NCBI RefSeq assembly: GCF_003426735.1
Contig: NZ_QVON01000005.1
Coordinates: forward strand, 369,873-433,872
Direction: 5' to 3'
Source of the DNA: Arenibacter sp. P308M17
GTDB lineage: Bacteria; Bacteroidota; Bacteroidia; Flavobacteriales; Flavobacteriaceae
DNA: 64,000 nt
Made by a program: the position numbers and the translations under genes. The stretch's first letter is position 1, and every line of letters starts with the position of its first letter. Of this stretch, positions 8,514 to 18,169 are shown in pieces. The notes under the pieces were generated by a model. It searched no databases. It worked only from the letters and a program-made list of their open reading frames with translations, and had not been told where the DNA came from.

Positions 8514-9683
8514 ATGAAAACCTACGTGTTTGCAATTACCTTTTTATGTGCTATTTCCTATAATTTTAGTACTGCCCAAGAATTACAATTAACAGCTAAG
8601 GACAGTGTTGTTACCAGTTCCTGGGTATTGGGAGTTGGCTACAATATTGTAGATGATTCCGCAACGCCCTTTGGCGATGATTTTCTAAGCATTAAGGAAA
8701 CTTGGCACGCCCTTCCCTATCCTTCCTCCATAAGTATAGGTAGATTCTTTAAAAATGGAATTGGAATAAGGGCCATAGGCTCTTACAATAAGTACGATAT
8801 AGGTAAGAAGGTCGACGGAGAGATCAATACGGTGGAGAGGGATTACTATGCCATAGATGGTATGGTAAGTTATGACCTCAATAAACTAATTGGGGAAACC
8901 GGCTGGTTCGATCCATTTTTACATGTAGGTGCCGGCTATAGTGATATAGGCGCTGTGGGCAGGGCCACTGCCAATGCAGGTTTTGGATTTAACACCTGGT
9001 TTAATGACCGTTGGGGGCTAAATTTTAATACCATGGGCAAATGGGGTATTGAGGAAGGGTCCACCAAACAGTTACAGCATTCCGCCGGGGTAGTATACCG
9101 GTTTGGGATAGAGAAGGAATTGTCCAAAAAGGGATTGGAGAAGTTGGCATTGATCGAAGAAAACCAAAGGGTGTCCGATTCTATCGCCGCCGCAAAAAAA
9201 GCAGAGGAAGAGGCTAGGCTAATGGCCGAGCGTTTGGCCAAAGAGAAGGAAAAAGCACGTTTGGCTGCGGAAGAGCAGGCTAGGAAGGATGCGGAGAACA
9301 GAAGAAGGACGGAGTTGGAAAACAAAATTAAGGATTTGGGCAATGTATACTTTAGTCTCAACTCTTCGTACCTGAGCAAGCCCTACAAGGAATTGTTGGA
9401 TAATTTGGCCGTGTTAATGGAAGAAAATCCGGCCTTGACATTAAAAGTAGGTTCCCATGCCGATTCCAGAGGGGCTGAAAAATATAACCAATGGTTGTCC
9501 GAGAAGCGGGTAAAACAGACCTTGGATTATTTGATCGGTACCAAGGGAATAAGTTCCACTAGATTGACCGGGGAAGGTTTTGGGGAAACCCAATTGACGA
9601 ACGAATGTGACAATACTACCTACTGTCCGGAACCCAAACACAAACTGAACAGAAGATCGGAGTTTGAGGTGGTGGAGTTTTAA
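8514..9683 (+). CDS. OmpA-family outer-membrane protein with peptidoglycan-binding domain
   Basis: The 389-residue protein has a signal peptide ending near 'FSTAQ' (residue 22). An N-terminal domain rich in alternating beta strands follows (about 30-205), probably an outer-membrane barrel. Next comes an Ala/Glu/Lys-rich helical linker (about 210-270), then a C-terminal OmpA domain (about 275-389). That domain has HADSRGAEKYNQWLSEKR, which carries the Asp and Arg that bind peptidoglycan. The likely role is linking the outer membrane to the cell wall. A strong terminator follows, so it is probably a single-gene unit. Confidence 0.9.
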   Translation: MKTYVFAITFLCAISYNFSTAQELQLTAKDSVVTSSWVLGVGYNIVDDSATPFGDDFLSIKETWHALPYPSSISIGRFFKNGIGIRAIGSYNKYDIGKKVDGEINTVERDYYAIDGMVSYDLNKLIGETGWFDPFLHVGAGYSDIGAVGRATANAGFGFNTWFNDRWGLNFNTMGKWGIEEGSTKQLQHSAGVVYRFGIEKELSKKGLEKLALIEENQRVSDSIAAAKKAEEEARLMAERLAKEKEKARLAAEEQARKDAENRRRTELENKIKDLGNVYFSLNSSYLSKPYKELLDNLAVLMEENPALTLKVGSHADSRGAEKYNQWLSEKRVKQTLDYLIGTKGISSTRLTGEGFGETQLTNECDNTTYCPEPKHKLNRRSEFEVVEF

Positions 9684-9705
9684 TCACCAAGAATATGTAT
9701 AACTC

Positions 9706-9738
9706 AAATGTCCATTGCATTGGCAATGGGCATTTTTT
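9706..9738 (+). terminator. Rho-independent terminator after the OmpA gene
   Basis: The stem aaatgtccattgc / gcaatgggcatt, with a 4-base loop, runs into six T residues, 22 bases after the stop codon. It separates the plus-strand block from the minus-strand polysaccharide operon that converges on it. Confidence 0.85.
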
Positions 9739-9811
9739 GTTTACTATTACTGTCCTTTAAAACAATTGTATTTGTTTTAAAGTGTAATACATTACTGGTT
9801 TTTTTGATTTG

Positions 9812-10969
9812 CTAAAGAGTGATCTTAATTTGCTTATCAGAACCTTTTATGATATAGCTGTTTGTACCTGAAAGTTGAAAAACTCCAACATGGGCTATAT
9901 TTTCAGGATTGCCGTACATGAAGTCGTAAACGTATTTCCTTAGAGGCCTGAAAGCCTCATTTTCAAGATTAATTTCTAACAAGTCCTCTGGCTCTGGAAT
10001 TTCATTGGAGTGCAACTGTTCAACTTTCACCTCTCCCCTCAATGTATCTTCTACTTTTTTACTAGGACTAAGAGCGGATTTGGCTTTTTGAAAATACAAA
10101 GGAATTTGTTTGGACTTTAAATACTCTTTTAGTAGTATTTTCCGGATTTCAAAGAAGGCGTGAATATTGGATATTAAAGATTTTTTGTAGTAAATGTGGT
10201 GTTCAAAATTGTAGATGTTATTGCTCCATCTTCGTTTATAATCCATGCCACCTACCCCCATTTCGAAAATATCGTAATTATTTAAATAGCACCATTCCAA
10301 TTGTTTATATATTTCTATATGGCCCAATCCAAATTTTGAATAGTCCAGGTCAAAGGAGGAAATAGAGCTGAATAAAATTTTGTCCATATGATAGTTTAAT
10401 GATATTTCAATGGGTCTATCACCATCATATATAACAAATAGGGACGCTTTTTTCTGGTTGATCAAAGGAAAGGTGTCCGTACAAATATCCATCCATTTAG
10501 GTAGATTGTTATTGGGTTCATTTATAGCTCTAAATCTGTTTACGAGCATCATTCTTAATGATTCCATCAGGGCTTCGTAATCCTTGAGGGTAATCTCACC
10601 ATGATACATTTTATAGCTAATGTTAAAACAAGTTTCTAAACGCCTAATACTCCTGTTCAAATTGGTTCTAAAATTGGAGTTAAATTTATTTTTCAAGTAC
10701 GCGTCGGCATTGGAGTCAGAATTTAGAAAAATGGCATAACCCCAATTATGTTGGGGTATTTTTTTTGTATGGTACAAATGCGCATCACAAAGCTTACAAT
10801 TCATGTAACCAGGTACCAAGTTGATAGAATACAATGTGCTACCCCCTGAGGAACTCTTGTTCGGCTCATTCACTATACGCTTATCCCCATAACCTATACT
10901 TGAATAGATATCCGGTATGGTTTGATTATCGAAAATGGTTGAGAAAAGCTCTAGCCTTACTTTTGACAT
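9812..10969 (-). CDS. GNAT-fold acyltransferase-like protein, array paralog 1 (most distal)
   Basis: The 385-residue protein belongs to a family with seven copies here. A divergent N-terminal part with a VPGYM motif is followed by a basic 'SIRRLETCFNISYKMY' helix. The GNAT-like core (Acetyltransf_6/BioF2 style) has ASLFVIYDG near residue 175, DLDYSKFGLGH, and EWC..NN...FEMGVGGMDYKRRW near 240. A C-terminal module has YDFMY near 348 and ends 'IIKGSDKQIKITL'. The core resembles FemAB-type proteins that acylate cell-surface molecules, so polysaccharide decoration is inferred. No signal peptide or membrane segment is seen. It is separated from the rest of the array by the oxygenase-like gene and 289 bases. 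Confidence 0.75.
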   Translation of the reverse strand: MSKVRLELFSTIFDNQTIPDIYSSIGYGDKRIVNEPNKSSSGGSTLYSINLVPGYMNCKLCDAHLYHTKKIPQHNWGYAIFLNSDSNADAYLKNKFNSNFRTNLNRSIRRLETCFNISYKMYHGEITLKDYEALMESLRMMLVNRFRAINEPNNNLPKWMDICTDTFPLINQKKASLFVIYDGDRPIEISLNYHMDKILFSSISSFDLDYSKFGLGHIEIYKQLEWCYLNNYDIFEMGVGGMDYKRRWSNNIYNFEHHIYYKKSLISNIHAFFEIRKILLKEYLKSKQIPLYFQKAKSALSPSKKVEDTLRGEVKVEQLHSNEIPEPEDLLEINLENEAFRPLRKYVYDFMYGNPENIAHVGVFQLSGTNSYIIKGSDKQIKITL

Positions 10970-11094
10970 GATTCTGAAAAAAATGGATATTGAACGGTTA
11001 ATAGCAGCATTTAATGGTATTTGAAGATTTCCTTAATTCTGTTTTAATTGGGTTGATTTGATAAAATTTAGAACACCTAAACTTGAAAAATAAT

Positions 11095-11126
11095 ACCATA
11101 TTGGGATAGAACTAAATCAATATGGT
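11095..11126. repeat. Perfect 9-bp inverted repeat in the spacer before paralog 1
   Basis: accatattg and caatatggt flank a 14-base AT-rich loop, about 130 bases upstream of the minus-strand paralog 1 start. It could be a regulator site or an RNA hairpin. The remainder of 10970-11258 shows no gene. Confidence 0.35.
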
Positions 11127-11258
11127 CTTCATAGAACGATTTGGAAATGGTAATATTATCCACATACCGTTGCATATGGATTTAATACAAACATGTTGGG
11201 TTGGTAAGGTTAGACATTTGGCCTATGGGTTCACTATCAAAAACGGAAATATTTTATA

Positions 11259-12086
11259 TTATTTATTACAGCAAAAACAATTTTTTGACTTATAAAAACC
11301 ACGCCTGTGCAAAAAATTGAGGACCCTTAATGAAAATATTTCTAGCTGGGAATAACCAAAATTACTGATACTGATAGAGGTATCAAAGGATTGCACATAA
11401 TGCCACCACATGGAAGGTACATAAAGGGCATCGCCTGGCTCTAGAATGACGCTCCTAAACTCGGCTTCCATGAACTTGGGGAATTTTTCATAGGAAAAAT
11501 TATTTATGTCCACTTGGCTCGCAACCGCGCCATTAATGTACTTATCACTGGGGTATAAATGTTGATTGTATTTGGTGGAGGAAAGGATAAACATTTTCTT
11601 TCCTTTAATTTGGGCATATAGGTTCTTTCCGGTGTCATTATGAAAACCTGAAATGGTCCCTTTCGGACCGATCCAAGCCGTTACATCGTTAACGGCAGTA
11701 CACTTTTCAAAAATTGAAAAATCGGTATCACCATTTAGATGTGGAAAGTAGTTAAAGATATCCAAAGTGGTCAGATAATCCTTTACTGCTTGTTGGTTTA
11801 CTTCAGCATCCTTCAATTTTAATATGTAATCCTTAAAGGTCGATTTTTTATATCGGTTATCTTCTTGAATAAAATTCCCCGATAAAAGGGTAATATCCTT
11901 ATCGTCCCCAAGGTCTAAAAAATAATCTAAATTCCATTTTTTTGTCGCTCCCCAGTTTTTAGCGAAACCCTTGATTACCACTGGTTTTCTTTTATTTATA
12001 TAGGTATTCTTTAAAGTATTGTAATCTATTGATTCCAGGGTTTCAATAGGTATACTTCGATTTAAAATATCGTTTACAATATTCAT
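11259..12086 (-). CDS. JmjC/cupin_8-like Fe(II)/2-oxoglutarate oxygenase-like protein
   Basis: The 275-residue protein has the FIH/JmjC-type layout. An N-terminal segment contains KPVVIKGFAKNW; the double-stranded beta-helix core follows with GFHNDTGKNLY (HxD iron ligands near residue 148) and LEPGDALYVPSMWWHYV (distal iron-ligand His near 230). Such enzymes hydroxylate proteins or small molecules, but many bacterial members have no known substrate. It ends in a Cys-rich tail, CFCCNK. It lies inside the GNAT array in the same orientation, suggesting a shared pathway. I infer the function from fold motifs alone. Confidence 0.75.
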   Translation of the reverse strand: MNIVNDILNRSIPIETLESIDYNTLKNTYINKRKPVVIKGFAKNWGATKKWNLDYFLDLGDDKDITLLSGNFIQEDNRYKKSTFKDYILKLKDAEVNQQAVKDYLTTLDIFNYFPHLNGDTDFSIFEKCTAVNDVTAWIGPKGTISGFHNDTGKNLYAQIKGKKMFILSSTKYNQHLYPSDKYINGAVASQVDINNFSYEKFPKFMEAEFRSVILEPGDALYVPSMWWHYVQSFDTSISISNFGYSQLEIFSLRVLNFLHRRGFYKSKNCFCCNK

Positions 12087-12284
12087 TTTCTAATTATTAG
12101 GATTTCGAACGTCATAAATTTAGGAATTCCCATGGAATATAAATTATATAATCGATGAAGTAATATTTGTTTAGTTGTCAATTAATTAGCGTCTAGTTTC
12201 CAGTATCCCATGTTATAAAATGTCCGAGTTTTGTTTTAGGCCCAGACCGAGGTTTCCGAAGGTCCATTATTTTTTTGCGGCGAA

Positions 12285-13490
12285 TTAATGGCCAAGGGGT
12301 TGGGCCGCCGACAGAATTAATTTGAGCTTCGTTGCGGGACCATAAAGAATATATTCCCTATAGGGCTGAATTTCGTATACTATAAGGTCGTTTATCGGTA
12401 ATTGTTGGGTGAATAAATAATCATATAAATGCCTTAAAAGAAAAGCGTATTTTTCATTTTTGAAATCGATTTGATGTAGGGTATAATTTCTCAGATCAAC
12501 ACTTTCCAAAGGTATTGTATGTGCTTGGGTATTTCTTAATTCCGGTGATGTTTCCTTTTTGGTTATAGGCTTTATACCTTTTATGAATCGAAGTAATCGA
12601 TGATATATCAAATGAATATTTTTGGACTTCAAATAAAGCTTCATTTTATTACTAACTACTATAGTTTGCGCCAAAATTAACTCAGGTATGGATGTAGGCC
12701 GGTAAATTAAATAACGTTCAAAATAATAGTCGTTCGTGCACCATTGTCTTTTGTAATCCAGATCCCCCATGCTCATATCAAAGTGTTTGTAATTGTTCTG
12801 GAAACACCATTCAATTTGTTTGTACAACATAATATGGCCCAATCCAAATTTTGAATAATCAATATCAAATCCAGGTATGGCATAAAAGAAAATCTTATCA
12901 TAATGATAGTTCAATGATATATTTATGGGTTTTCCATCATTATATATAACGAATAGTGACGCCTTTTTTTGTCTGATCAACGGAAGGAATAGTTGGTGAA
13001 ATCTTTCCCATTCATCAATCCTGGCATTTTCTTCCTGGAGTTCATCAAACCTTCTTAAGATAAAGTGATATAGACAGTTTACTAATGAATCATATTCCCC
13101 TTGACCAATTTCACCGTAAAAAACATTATATGTTATGTTAAAACTTAGCTCCAAGCGCCGAATGTTGCTTTTAACCGCCGTTCTTAGTCTAGGCTTTAAG
13201 TTCGCTTTCAAATAATCGGAAATATCCACATAAGCGCTTAAATCGGCCATAAATCCCTTTGTTAAAGGGAATATTCTGGATCGGTAGCCTGGTTTAAGTT
13301 TTAGGTCAAGATAATCGGGGACATGGTTTATGTAAAACAAACCGTTCACATCTAACATAGTAGTATCAGGACTTTCTTGGGGCCTTTGCATTTCACTATT
13401 GTCACTGGAATAGAAAACATTATCTACCACTGTCGGAAACGTGCCTTTCTCAAAAAGGTCAAAATAAAAGTCCATGGGATATTTTGGCAT
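12285..13490 (-). CDS. GNAT-fold acyltransferase-like protein, array paralog 2
   Basis: The 401-residue member of the array has VPDYLDLKL in the N-terminal part and IRRLELSFNITY before the core. The core carries ASLFVIYNDGKPI near residue 176, DIDYSKFGLGH, and a DMSMGDLDYKRQW segment near 245. The C-terminal module has YDYLF near 356. Compared with paralog 1 the pattern FEMG is replaced by FDMS. It starts 21 bases after paralog 3 ends, and a 198-base spacer separates it from the oxygenase-like gene downstream. It is probably a cytoplasmic acyl- or aminoacyl-transferase-like enzyme; the substrate is unknown. Confidence 0.75.
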   Translation of the reverse strand: MPKYPMDFYFDLFEKGTFPTVVDNVFYSSDNSEMQRPQESPDTTMLDVNGLFYINHVPDYLDLKLKPGYRSRIFPLTKGFMADLSAYVDISDYLKANLKPRLRTAVKSNIRRLELSFNITYNVFYGEIGQGEYDSLVNCLYHFILRRFDELQEENARIDEWERFHQLFLPLIRQKKASLFVIYNDGKPINISLNYHYDKIFFYAIPGFDIDYSKFGLGHIMLYKQIEWCFQNNYKHFDMSMGDLDYKRQWCTNDYYFERYLIYRPTSIPELILAQTIVVSNKMKLYLKSKNIHLIYHRLLRFIKGIKPITKKETSPELRNTQAHTIPLESVDLRNYTLHQIDFKNEKYAFLLRHLYDYLFTQQLPINDLIVYEIQPYREYILYGPATKLKLILSAAQPLGH

Positions 13491-13511
13491 AATGGATTAT
13501 TTTGAATATGG

Positions 13512-14663
13512 TTATTCCAAATAAATTTTTATACAGGCTTTATCCCCTTTTACGAAATAAGTTTTTTCATGTTCCAAACTAAAGATTTCCACCTGGGTTT
13601 CATGTGCCAAATGGGAATATTGAAAGTCATAAACATGTTTTCTTAGAAACGAATTGGCTTCGCTGTGAATATCAATAACCTCCATATTATTATCGGATGG
13701 GATTGATTCCACTATTTCAACCTTATAATCGTTCCCTTTAATATTTATATCTCTATTATGTGTGCGTCTACTTTTAATTTTCTTGTAGACCTGGTCAATG
13801 TTTTTTGATTTGAGGTATAATTTGAGTAGGTGTATCCACTTTAGTCCAATACTCCATAATTTACCATAGAGAGATTTTTTTTTATAAACGATATGATGCT
13901 CAAAATTATAGATCTGATTGCTCCAGCGGCGCTTATAGTCCAAATCTCCCCTGCCCATTTCAAAAATTTTGTGGTTGTTTGCCATACACCACTCCAATTG
14001 CTTGACAATTTCGACATGTCCAAGTCCAAATTTGGAATAGTCAATGTCGTATGATGAAATAGAACTAAAAAGGATGCCTTTATAATGATAATTGATGGAA
14101 ATCTCTATAGGTTTTGAACCGGAATAGATGACAAATAAGGATGCTCTTTTTTTTAGAATTAGATCATAAAGTATGCTCCTGGTGTGTTCCCATTTTGGGT
14201 CACTATCATTGTTAATTTGTAGTTGGCCAAACCTTTTCTGCATCATATCATACAAAGAATCCATAATAAGATTATAGTTGCTCTTATGGATCTGGCCGTA
14301 ATACATTTTGTATTCTATGTTGAAGCAGGATTCAAGTCGACTTACATACCTCAGAATTGTTTTGGCGTTGGATTTGAATTGATTTTTTATATAGGTAGTA
14401 ACATCGGAGACATTATCCAGTTTAATGGAATAGCCATTAACGTGGATCAATTTCTCGCAATTAAAAAGAGATTCGTTGATCAAAGGAAACACCCAATAGT
14501 CCGGTACAAATTTCAGGTAATACACTGGGGAAAAGTTTTTTTGGATAGCATGTGAATCCGGGGATATGTTTTTTTTATCGAAATCCAAGTCCGCATAAAT
14601 TTCAGGAAGGCCATGTTCCTTTTCGAACAATTCCACAAATAAGTCGATTTTTTGTATCCTCAT
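13512..14663 (-). CDS. GNAT-fold acyltransferase-like protein, array paralog 3
   Basis: The 383-residue array member keeps all family landmarks: VPDYW, the VSRLESCFNIEYKMYYG helix-strand, ASLFVIYSGSKPIEI near residue 176, DIDYSKFGLGH, and FEMGRGDLDYKRRW near 241. The C-terminal YDFQY module is near 345. Its core is visibly closest to paralog 1 (shared SNQIYNFEHHI-type strand). The gaps to its neighbours are 21 and 15 bases, consistent with one transcript and recent tandem duplication. Function as for the family: proposed transfer of an acyl or aminoacyl group, not demonstrated. Confidence 0.75.
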   Translation of the reverse strand: MRIQKIDLFVELFEKEHGLPEIYADLDFDKKNISPDSHAIQKNFSPVYYLKFVPDYWVFPLINESLFNCEKLIHVNGYSIKLDNVSDVTTYIKNQFKSNAKTILRYVSRLESCFNIEYKMYYGQIHKSNYNLIMDSLYDMMQKRFGQLQINNDSDPKWEHTRSILYDLILKKRASLFVIYSGSKPIEISINYHYKGILFSSISSYDIDYSKFGLGHVEIVKQLEWCMANNHKIFEMGRGDLDYKRRWSNQIYNFEHHIVYKKKSLYGKLWSIGLKWIHLLKLYLKSKNIDQVYKKIKSRRTHNRDINIKGNDYKVEIVESIPSDNNMEVIDIHSEANSFLRKHVYDFQYSHLAHETQVEIFSLEHEKTYFVKGDKACIKIYLE

Positions 14664-14678
14664 AAATCCCTTTTTCTA

Positions 14679-15899
14679 TTAATTCGCCCGGTCTGTAAAA
14701 GCTACCTCGATATTTTTTAATTTTCCCTTAAAAATAAAAGCATTTTTTACTTTTTTTTCTTCAAATACTTTTACGGTATTTATGGATTCGTGGCTTGTAT
14801 ATAAAAAGTCATAAAGCGCTTTCTTGATATAATTATAATTGGAATTGTCCAAGTCAATTTCACTCAATTCCTCTTGTGGTGGTATTTCACTATCTGGAAT
14901 TGGTCTTATACTACTTGTTCCGTCTACATCTATTTCGGGTAAATTGGGTTTATATAATTTTCTTTTAAACCGGTGGTATAACACATCAAATTTCCATCGT
15001 TTTAACAATTGGAATAAAAGATAGAAATATTTGGAGGATACCACTTTGAAATTGGCAAAGATTACTGTTGTTAATGAAGAGGAATCGTATATAAAATGAT
15101 TTTGATAACCGTAGATTTTGTTGATCCATTTTTGTTTATAATAGTAATACCCTTTGAGTAGATCTATGGTTTCAAATTTGTTGTCAATACACCATTCTAT
15201 CAATTTTATCATATCTATAGAGCCCATGCTAAAAGTAGCGTAGTCGATATCATAACTACTGAGGCTGGAATATACGATCTTGTCATAGATTAAATTTACG
15301 CAGATATCTATAGGTTTGGGGCCGTCGTAAATTACAAATACGGAGGCCTTTTTATCATTGATCAATGGGAATATTAAATTTTGATATTTTTCCCAATTCT
15401 GAAGCTCATAATTGTCTTCCTTTTTTTGGGTAAAGCGTTTTTCGAGCATTCGCCTCAATTCACTAAAAAGAAAATTAAATTCGTCCTTGGTAATTTCGCC
15501 ATAGTACATTTTATATGTAATGTTAAAGCAATTTTCCAGTCTGTTTTGATATCGCCTTAGCTTAGATCTGCTCGCTTTTCCAAAATTTTCGGATAGGTAA
15601 TCATTAATATGGCCATAAGGTTGGATATTAATGGCATATCCCTCATATGTGCCGACCTTTTTTATCTTTAGGCCGTCTTTTTCATTAGGAATTTCAACTT
15701 TTAAGTAATCGGGAACATCCTTTATGATGACTGTTTTTTTAATGAAATAGTTTTCAGGGGCAATACACTTGTCGTAAATAATTTTATTGGAAAATGAATT
15801 GTATATTTTGGTATAAAATGGTTCCAAGTTCCGTAGGGCCAAAAAAAGTTCAAAAAAATGAAGCTGTTCAACTTTTGTTCCAGGTTTCGAAGGATTCAT
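14679..15899 (-). CDS. GNAT-fold acyltransferase-like protein, array paralog 4
   Basis: The 406-residue array member has VPDYLKVEI, then QNRLENCFNITYKMYYGEI, ASVFVIYDGPKPIDI near residue 186, DIDYATFSMGS, and DLLKGYYYYKQKW near 253. The usual Asp before Tyr-Lys is replaced by Tyr. The C-terminal YDFLYTSHESIN module begins near 362. With paralog 5 it forms a subgroup sharing 'FDLLKG/IDLLKG' in place of 'FEMG'. The gaps to its neighbours are 15 and 13 bases. The catalytic role is inferred from the fold only. Confidence 0.75.
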   Translation of the reverse strand: MNPSKPGTKVEQLHFFELFLALRNLEPFYTKIYNSFSNKIIYDKCIAPENYFIKKTVIIKDVPDYLKVEIPNEKDGLKIKKVGTYEGYAINIQPYGHINDYLSENFGKASRSKLRRYQNRLENCFNITYKMYYGEITKDEFNFLFSELRRMLEKRFTQKKEDNYELQNWEKYQNLIFPLINDKKASVFVIYDGPKPIDICVNLIYDKIVYSSLSSYDIDYATFSMGSIDMIKLIEWCIDNKFETIDLLKGYYYYKQKWINKIYGYQNHFIYDSSSLTTVIFANFKVVSSKYFYLLFQLLKRWKFDVLYHRFKRKLYKPNLPEIDVDGTSSIRPIPDSEIPPQEELSEIDLDNSNYNYIKKALYDFLYTSHESINTVKVFEEKKVKNAFIFKGKLKNIEVAFTDRAN

Positions 15900-15912
15900 A
15901 CTTTTGGCTTGT

Positions 15913-17103
15913 TTAGTTTACCGTAATTTTTTGACTATTTTTAATCCCCTTAATGAGAAATGAATTTGGTGGATCAAGCAGGCTTAGTACCACTATATTG
16001 TTAATTGATTCTTGGTTTTGATATAAAAAGTTGTATATGTGCATTCTTATATGGGCTATACTACTATCGGAGATGTCCATTATAATTCCATTGCATGTTT
16101 TGGATGGCTCCGGATCATTGTCTATACGGATTTCGACTTTGGAAATCGTATTCTTTGTATCCATTTTTGGCCGCCTCAAATAGGATCGTATATTTCCCAA
16201 AACAATATGAAAATTCCATTTCTTTAATAGGTCTATTAAAAGATACATGGTTTTAATTTTGAAAATAATCAATCTGGCCCTTAGGGCTGTTAGCAGTAGG
16301 GAAGAATTAAAGATAAGATGTTTTTCAAAATAATATTGGGTATCCGTCCATTGGGATTTGTACTCATATTCTCCCTTTAATAGGTCAAAAGTGGTAAAAT
16401 TGTTTTCAAAGCACCATTGTAGTTGAACGATGATATCCGTAAAACCAAGATAAAATTTTCCATAATCAATATCATATCCGCGGATATATCCAAAAATAGT
16501 CTTTCCATGAATAGGATTAAAGCTAATACTGATCGGCTTATCGCCATCGTAGATAACGAATAAACAAGCTTCTTTGCTTAGAATTAATGGATAGGCTATG
16601 TCCCGGTAAACCTTCCATCGGACCAAGTCATCATTTATGAGCTGTTTTTGATCAAACCTCCTATTTATGAATTCAAGAAACTTATCGAACAAAGACTCAT
16701 ATTCCTCTTTATCTATATCGCCATAATAGGTTTTGTAGGAAATATTGAAACATTTTTCTAGGCGTTTCTGATTGGTTCTAAATTTGGACCTTCTGCTACT
16801 GCTAAAAGTTTTTGATAAATAATCTGTTTCGTCTTTGTAGTTGTTTAAGTTAATTAGACTTCCTTTAAATGTTTTCAATTTTCTTATTTTCCAACCGGAA
16901 TCCTCATTAATTTGGGCGTCCAGATACTCTGGTACGTCCTTGACTATTGTAATGTTCTTCGGGTTGGACCGGGTAGTGGAAACATTTCTGAACTCTACTT
17001 GTCCTGAAAATACATTGGTAATGCTGGAATAAAAGGAATTTAAGGGCCTGTTCTCCAAAAAGATAGTCAAGAAATTTAATTTGTTCAACTTAAAAGAAAT
17101 CAT
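15913..17103 (-). CDS. GNAT-fold acyltransferase-like protein, array paralog 5
   Basis: The 396-residue array member has VPEYLDAQI, QKRLEKCFNISYKTYYGDI, ACLFVIYDGDKPISI near residue 181, DIDYGKFYLGF, and FDLLKGEYEYKSQW near 247. The C-terminal YNFLYQNQESINN module starts near 356 and ends with the family pattern 'FLIKG...KITVN'. The spacing of 13 bases to paralog 4 and 61 bases from paralog 6 fits a tandem operon. Like its siblings it lacks a signal peptide, so it probably acts on a cytoplasmic or inner-leaflet substrate. Confidence 0.75.
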   Translation of the reverse strand: MISFKLNKLNFLTIFLENRPLNSFYSSITNVFSGQVEFRNVSTTRSNPKNITIVKDVPEYLDAQINEDSGWKIRKLKTFKGSLINLNNYKDETDYLSKTFSSSRRSKFRTNQKRLEKCFNISYKTYYGDIDKEEYESLFDKFLEFINRRFDQKQLINDDLVRWKVYRDIAYPLILSKEACLFVIYDGDKPISISFNPIHGKTIFGYIRGYDIDYGKFYLGFTDIIVQLQWCFENNFTTFDLLKGEYEYKSQWTDTQYYFEKHLIFNSSLLLTALRARLIIFKIKTMYLLIDLLKKWNFHIVLGNIRSYLRRPKMDTKNTISKVEIRIDNDPEPSKTCNGIIMDISDSSIAHIRMHIYNFLYQNQESINNIVVLSLLDPPNSFLIKGIKNSQKITVN

Positions 17104-17164
17104 AACCTCATCCTAGATATAATTTATTATAATAATTCGGAAAAGCGTACATAGGTAGGTTGGG

Positions 17165-18169
17165 TCAAGATTCCTTCCAATTAAAATTGTTCAATCTTTT
17201 AACCCGTCTTTTAAATAAAAATTTATCCATTTGGAACTTTTTTCCAATAATATCCTTGTCACGCAGATATTGCCTTAAACGTATTTTTTGGGATATTATG
17301 TAATATTTCATTCGTGATAATGAAGAACTCGGATTAAAAAACAGGTGATGTTCAAAATTATATACCTGATTGCACCATTTCAGCTTGTAATCTGTTTGTC
17401 CCATGGCAAGGTCAAATACGGAAAAATTATTTTCCTTGCACCATTCAATATGTTTAACCATACTAATGTCTCCCATATTGTAATTGGAGTAGTCTATATT
17501 ATAGGTTTGTATATAGCTAAAAACAATATCCTTCATAAGGAAGTTCAAAGTCATGGTAATTGGTTTTTCCCCATCATAAATAACAAATAGGGAAGCTTTT
17601 TTTTCCAGTATCATTGGGTAGGCCAAATCGTAATAAAACTTCCAATTCAGCAAGTTGCTGTTGTACATTTTTTTTTCCAAAAACCTTCTTTTAAGCATGG
17701 TGAAAAATTCTGAAAAAAGATAGTCGTAATGTTCTTTTGTGATATCGCCGTAATGAAAGATATATGAAATTTTATGTCCTGTTTCCAGTTTTCGTTGTTT
17801 GGCATATAAATTCTTAATGTTCCTTTTGCTCAGTTGCCCTGAAAGATAAGTTTTGCAGTCTATGCCCGCTTTTAAATGCACCAAGTATCCTTTATATTGT
17901 CTAACCCTTTTACAGTGAACACCAACTTTTCCCTGTTTAAGGGCCACGTTTAAATAATCAGGTATATTGGGAACTATAACTACCCCATTATTTTCTTTTA
18001 TTGGCAGCGGTTCTATGGGCAATGTTATACGATTATTATCGAGCGTATTAACAATGGTTTCCTGATAGTAGGCAGGAATATGGTTTTTAACAAAAATGGA
18101 GTATAGGAACCCTAATTTTGAAATCACTTCCTTGTTTCCTTTAGGCTTTGTATGGGTTACAGTGTCCAT
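17165..18169 (-). CDS. GNAT-fold acyltransferase-like protein, array paralog 6, lacking the C-terminal module
   Basis: This 334-residue copy carries the N-terminal IPDYLNVAL motif, QRKLETGHKISYIFHYGDI, ASLFVIYDGEKPITM near residue 193, NIDYSNYNMGD and FDLAMGQTDYKLKW near 260. It ends in a basic stretch and lacks the roughly 60-residue 'YDFLY...KG' module found in the other six. The family Cys in 'CFNI' is replaced here by His ('GHKI'). It may be a truncated or specialised copy. The reading frame is intact, so it is treated as a gene rather than a pseudogene. Confidence 0.72.
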   Translation of the reverse strand: MDTVTHTKPKGNKEVISKLGFLYSIFVKNHIPAYYQETIVNTLDNNRITLPIEPLPIKENNGVVIVPNIPDYLNVALKQGKVGVHCKRVRQYKGYLVHLKAGIDCKTYLSGQLSKRNIKNLYAKQRKLETGHKISYIFHYGDITKEHYDYLFSEFFTMLKRRFLEKKMYNSNLLNWKFYYDLAYPMILEKKASLFVIYDGEKPITMTLNFLMKDIVFSYIQTYNIDYSNYNMGDISMVKHIEWCKENNFSVFDLAMGQTDYKLKWCNQVYNFEHHLFFNPSSSLSRMKYYIISQKIRLRQYLRDKDIIGKKFQMDKFLFKRRVKRLNNFNWKES

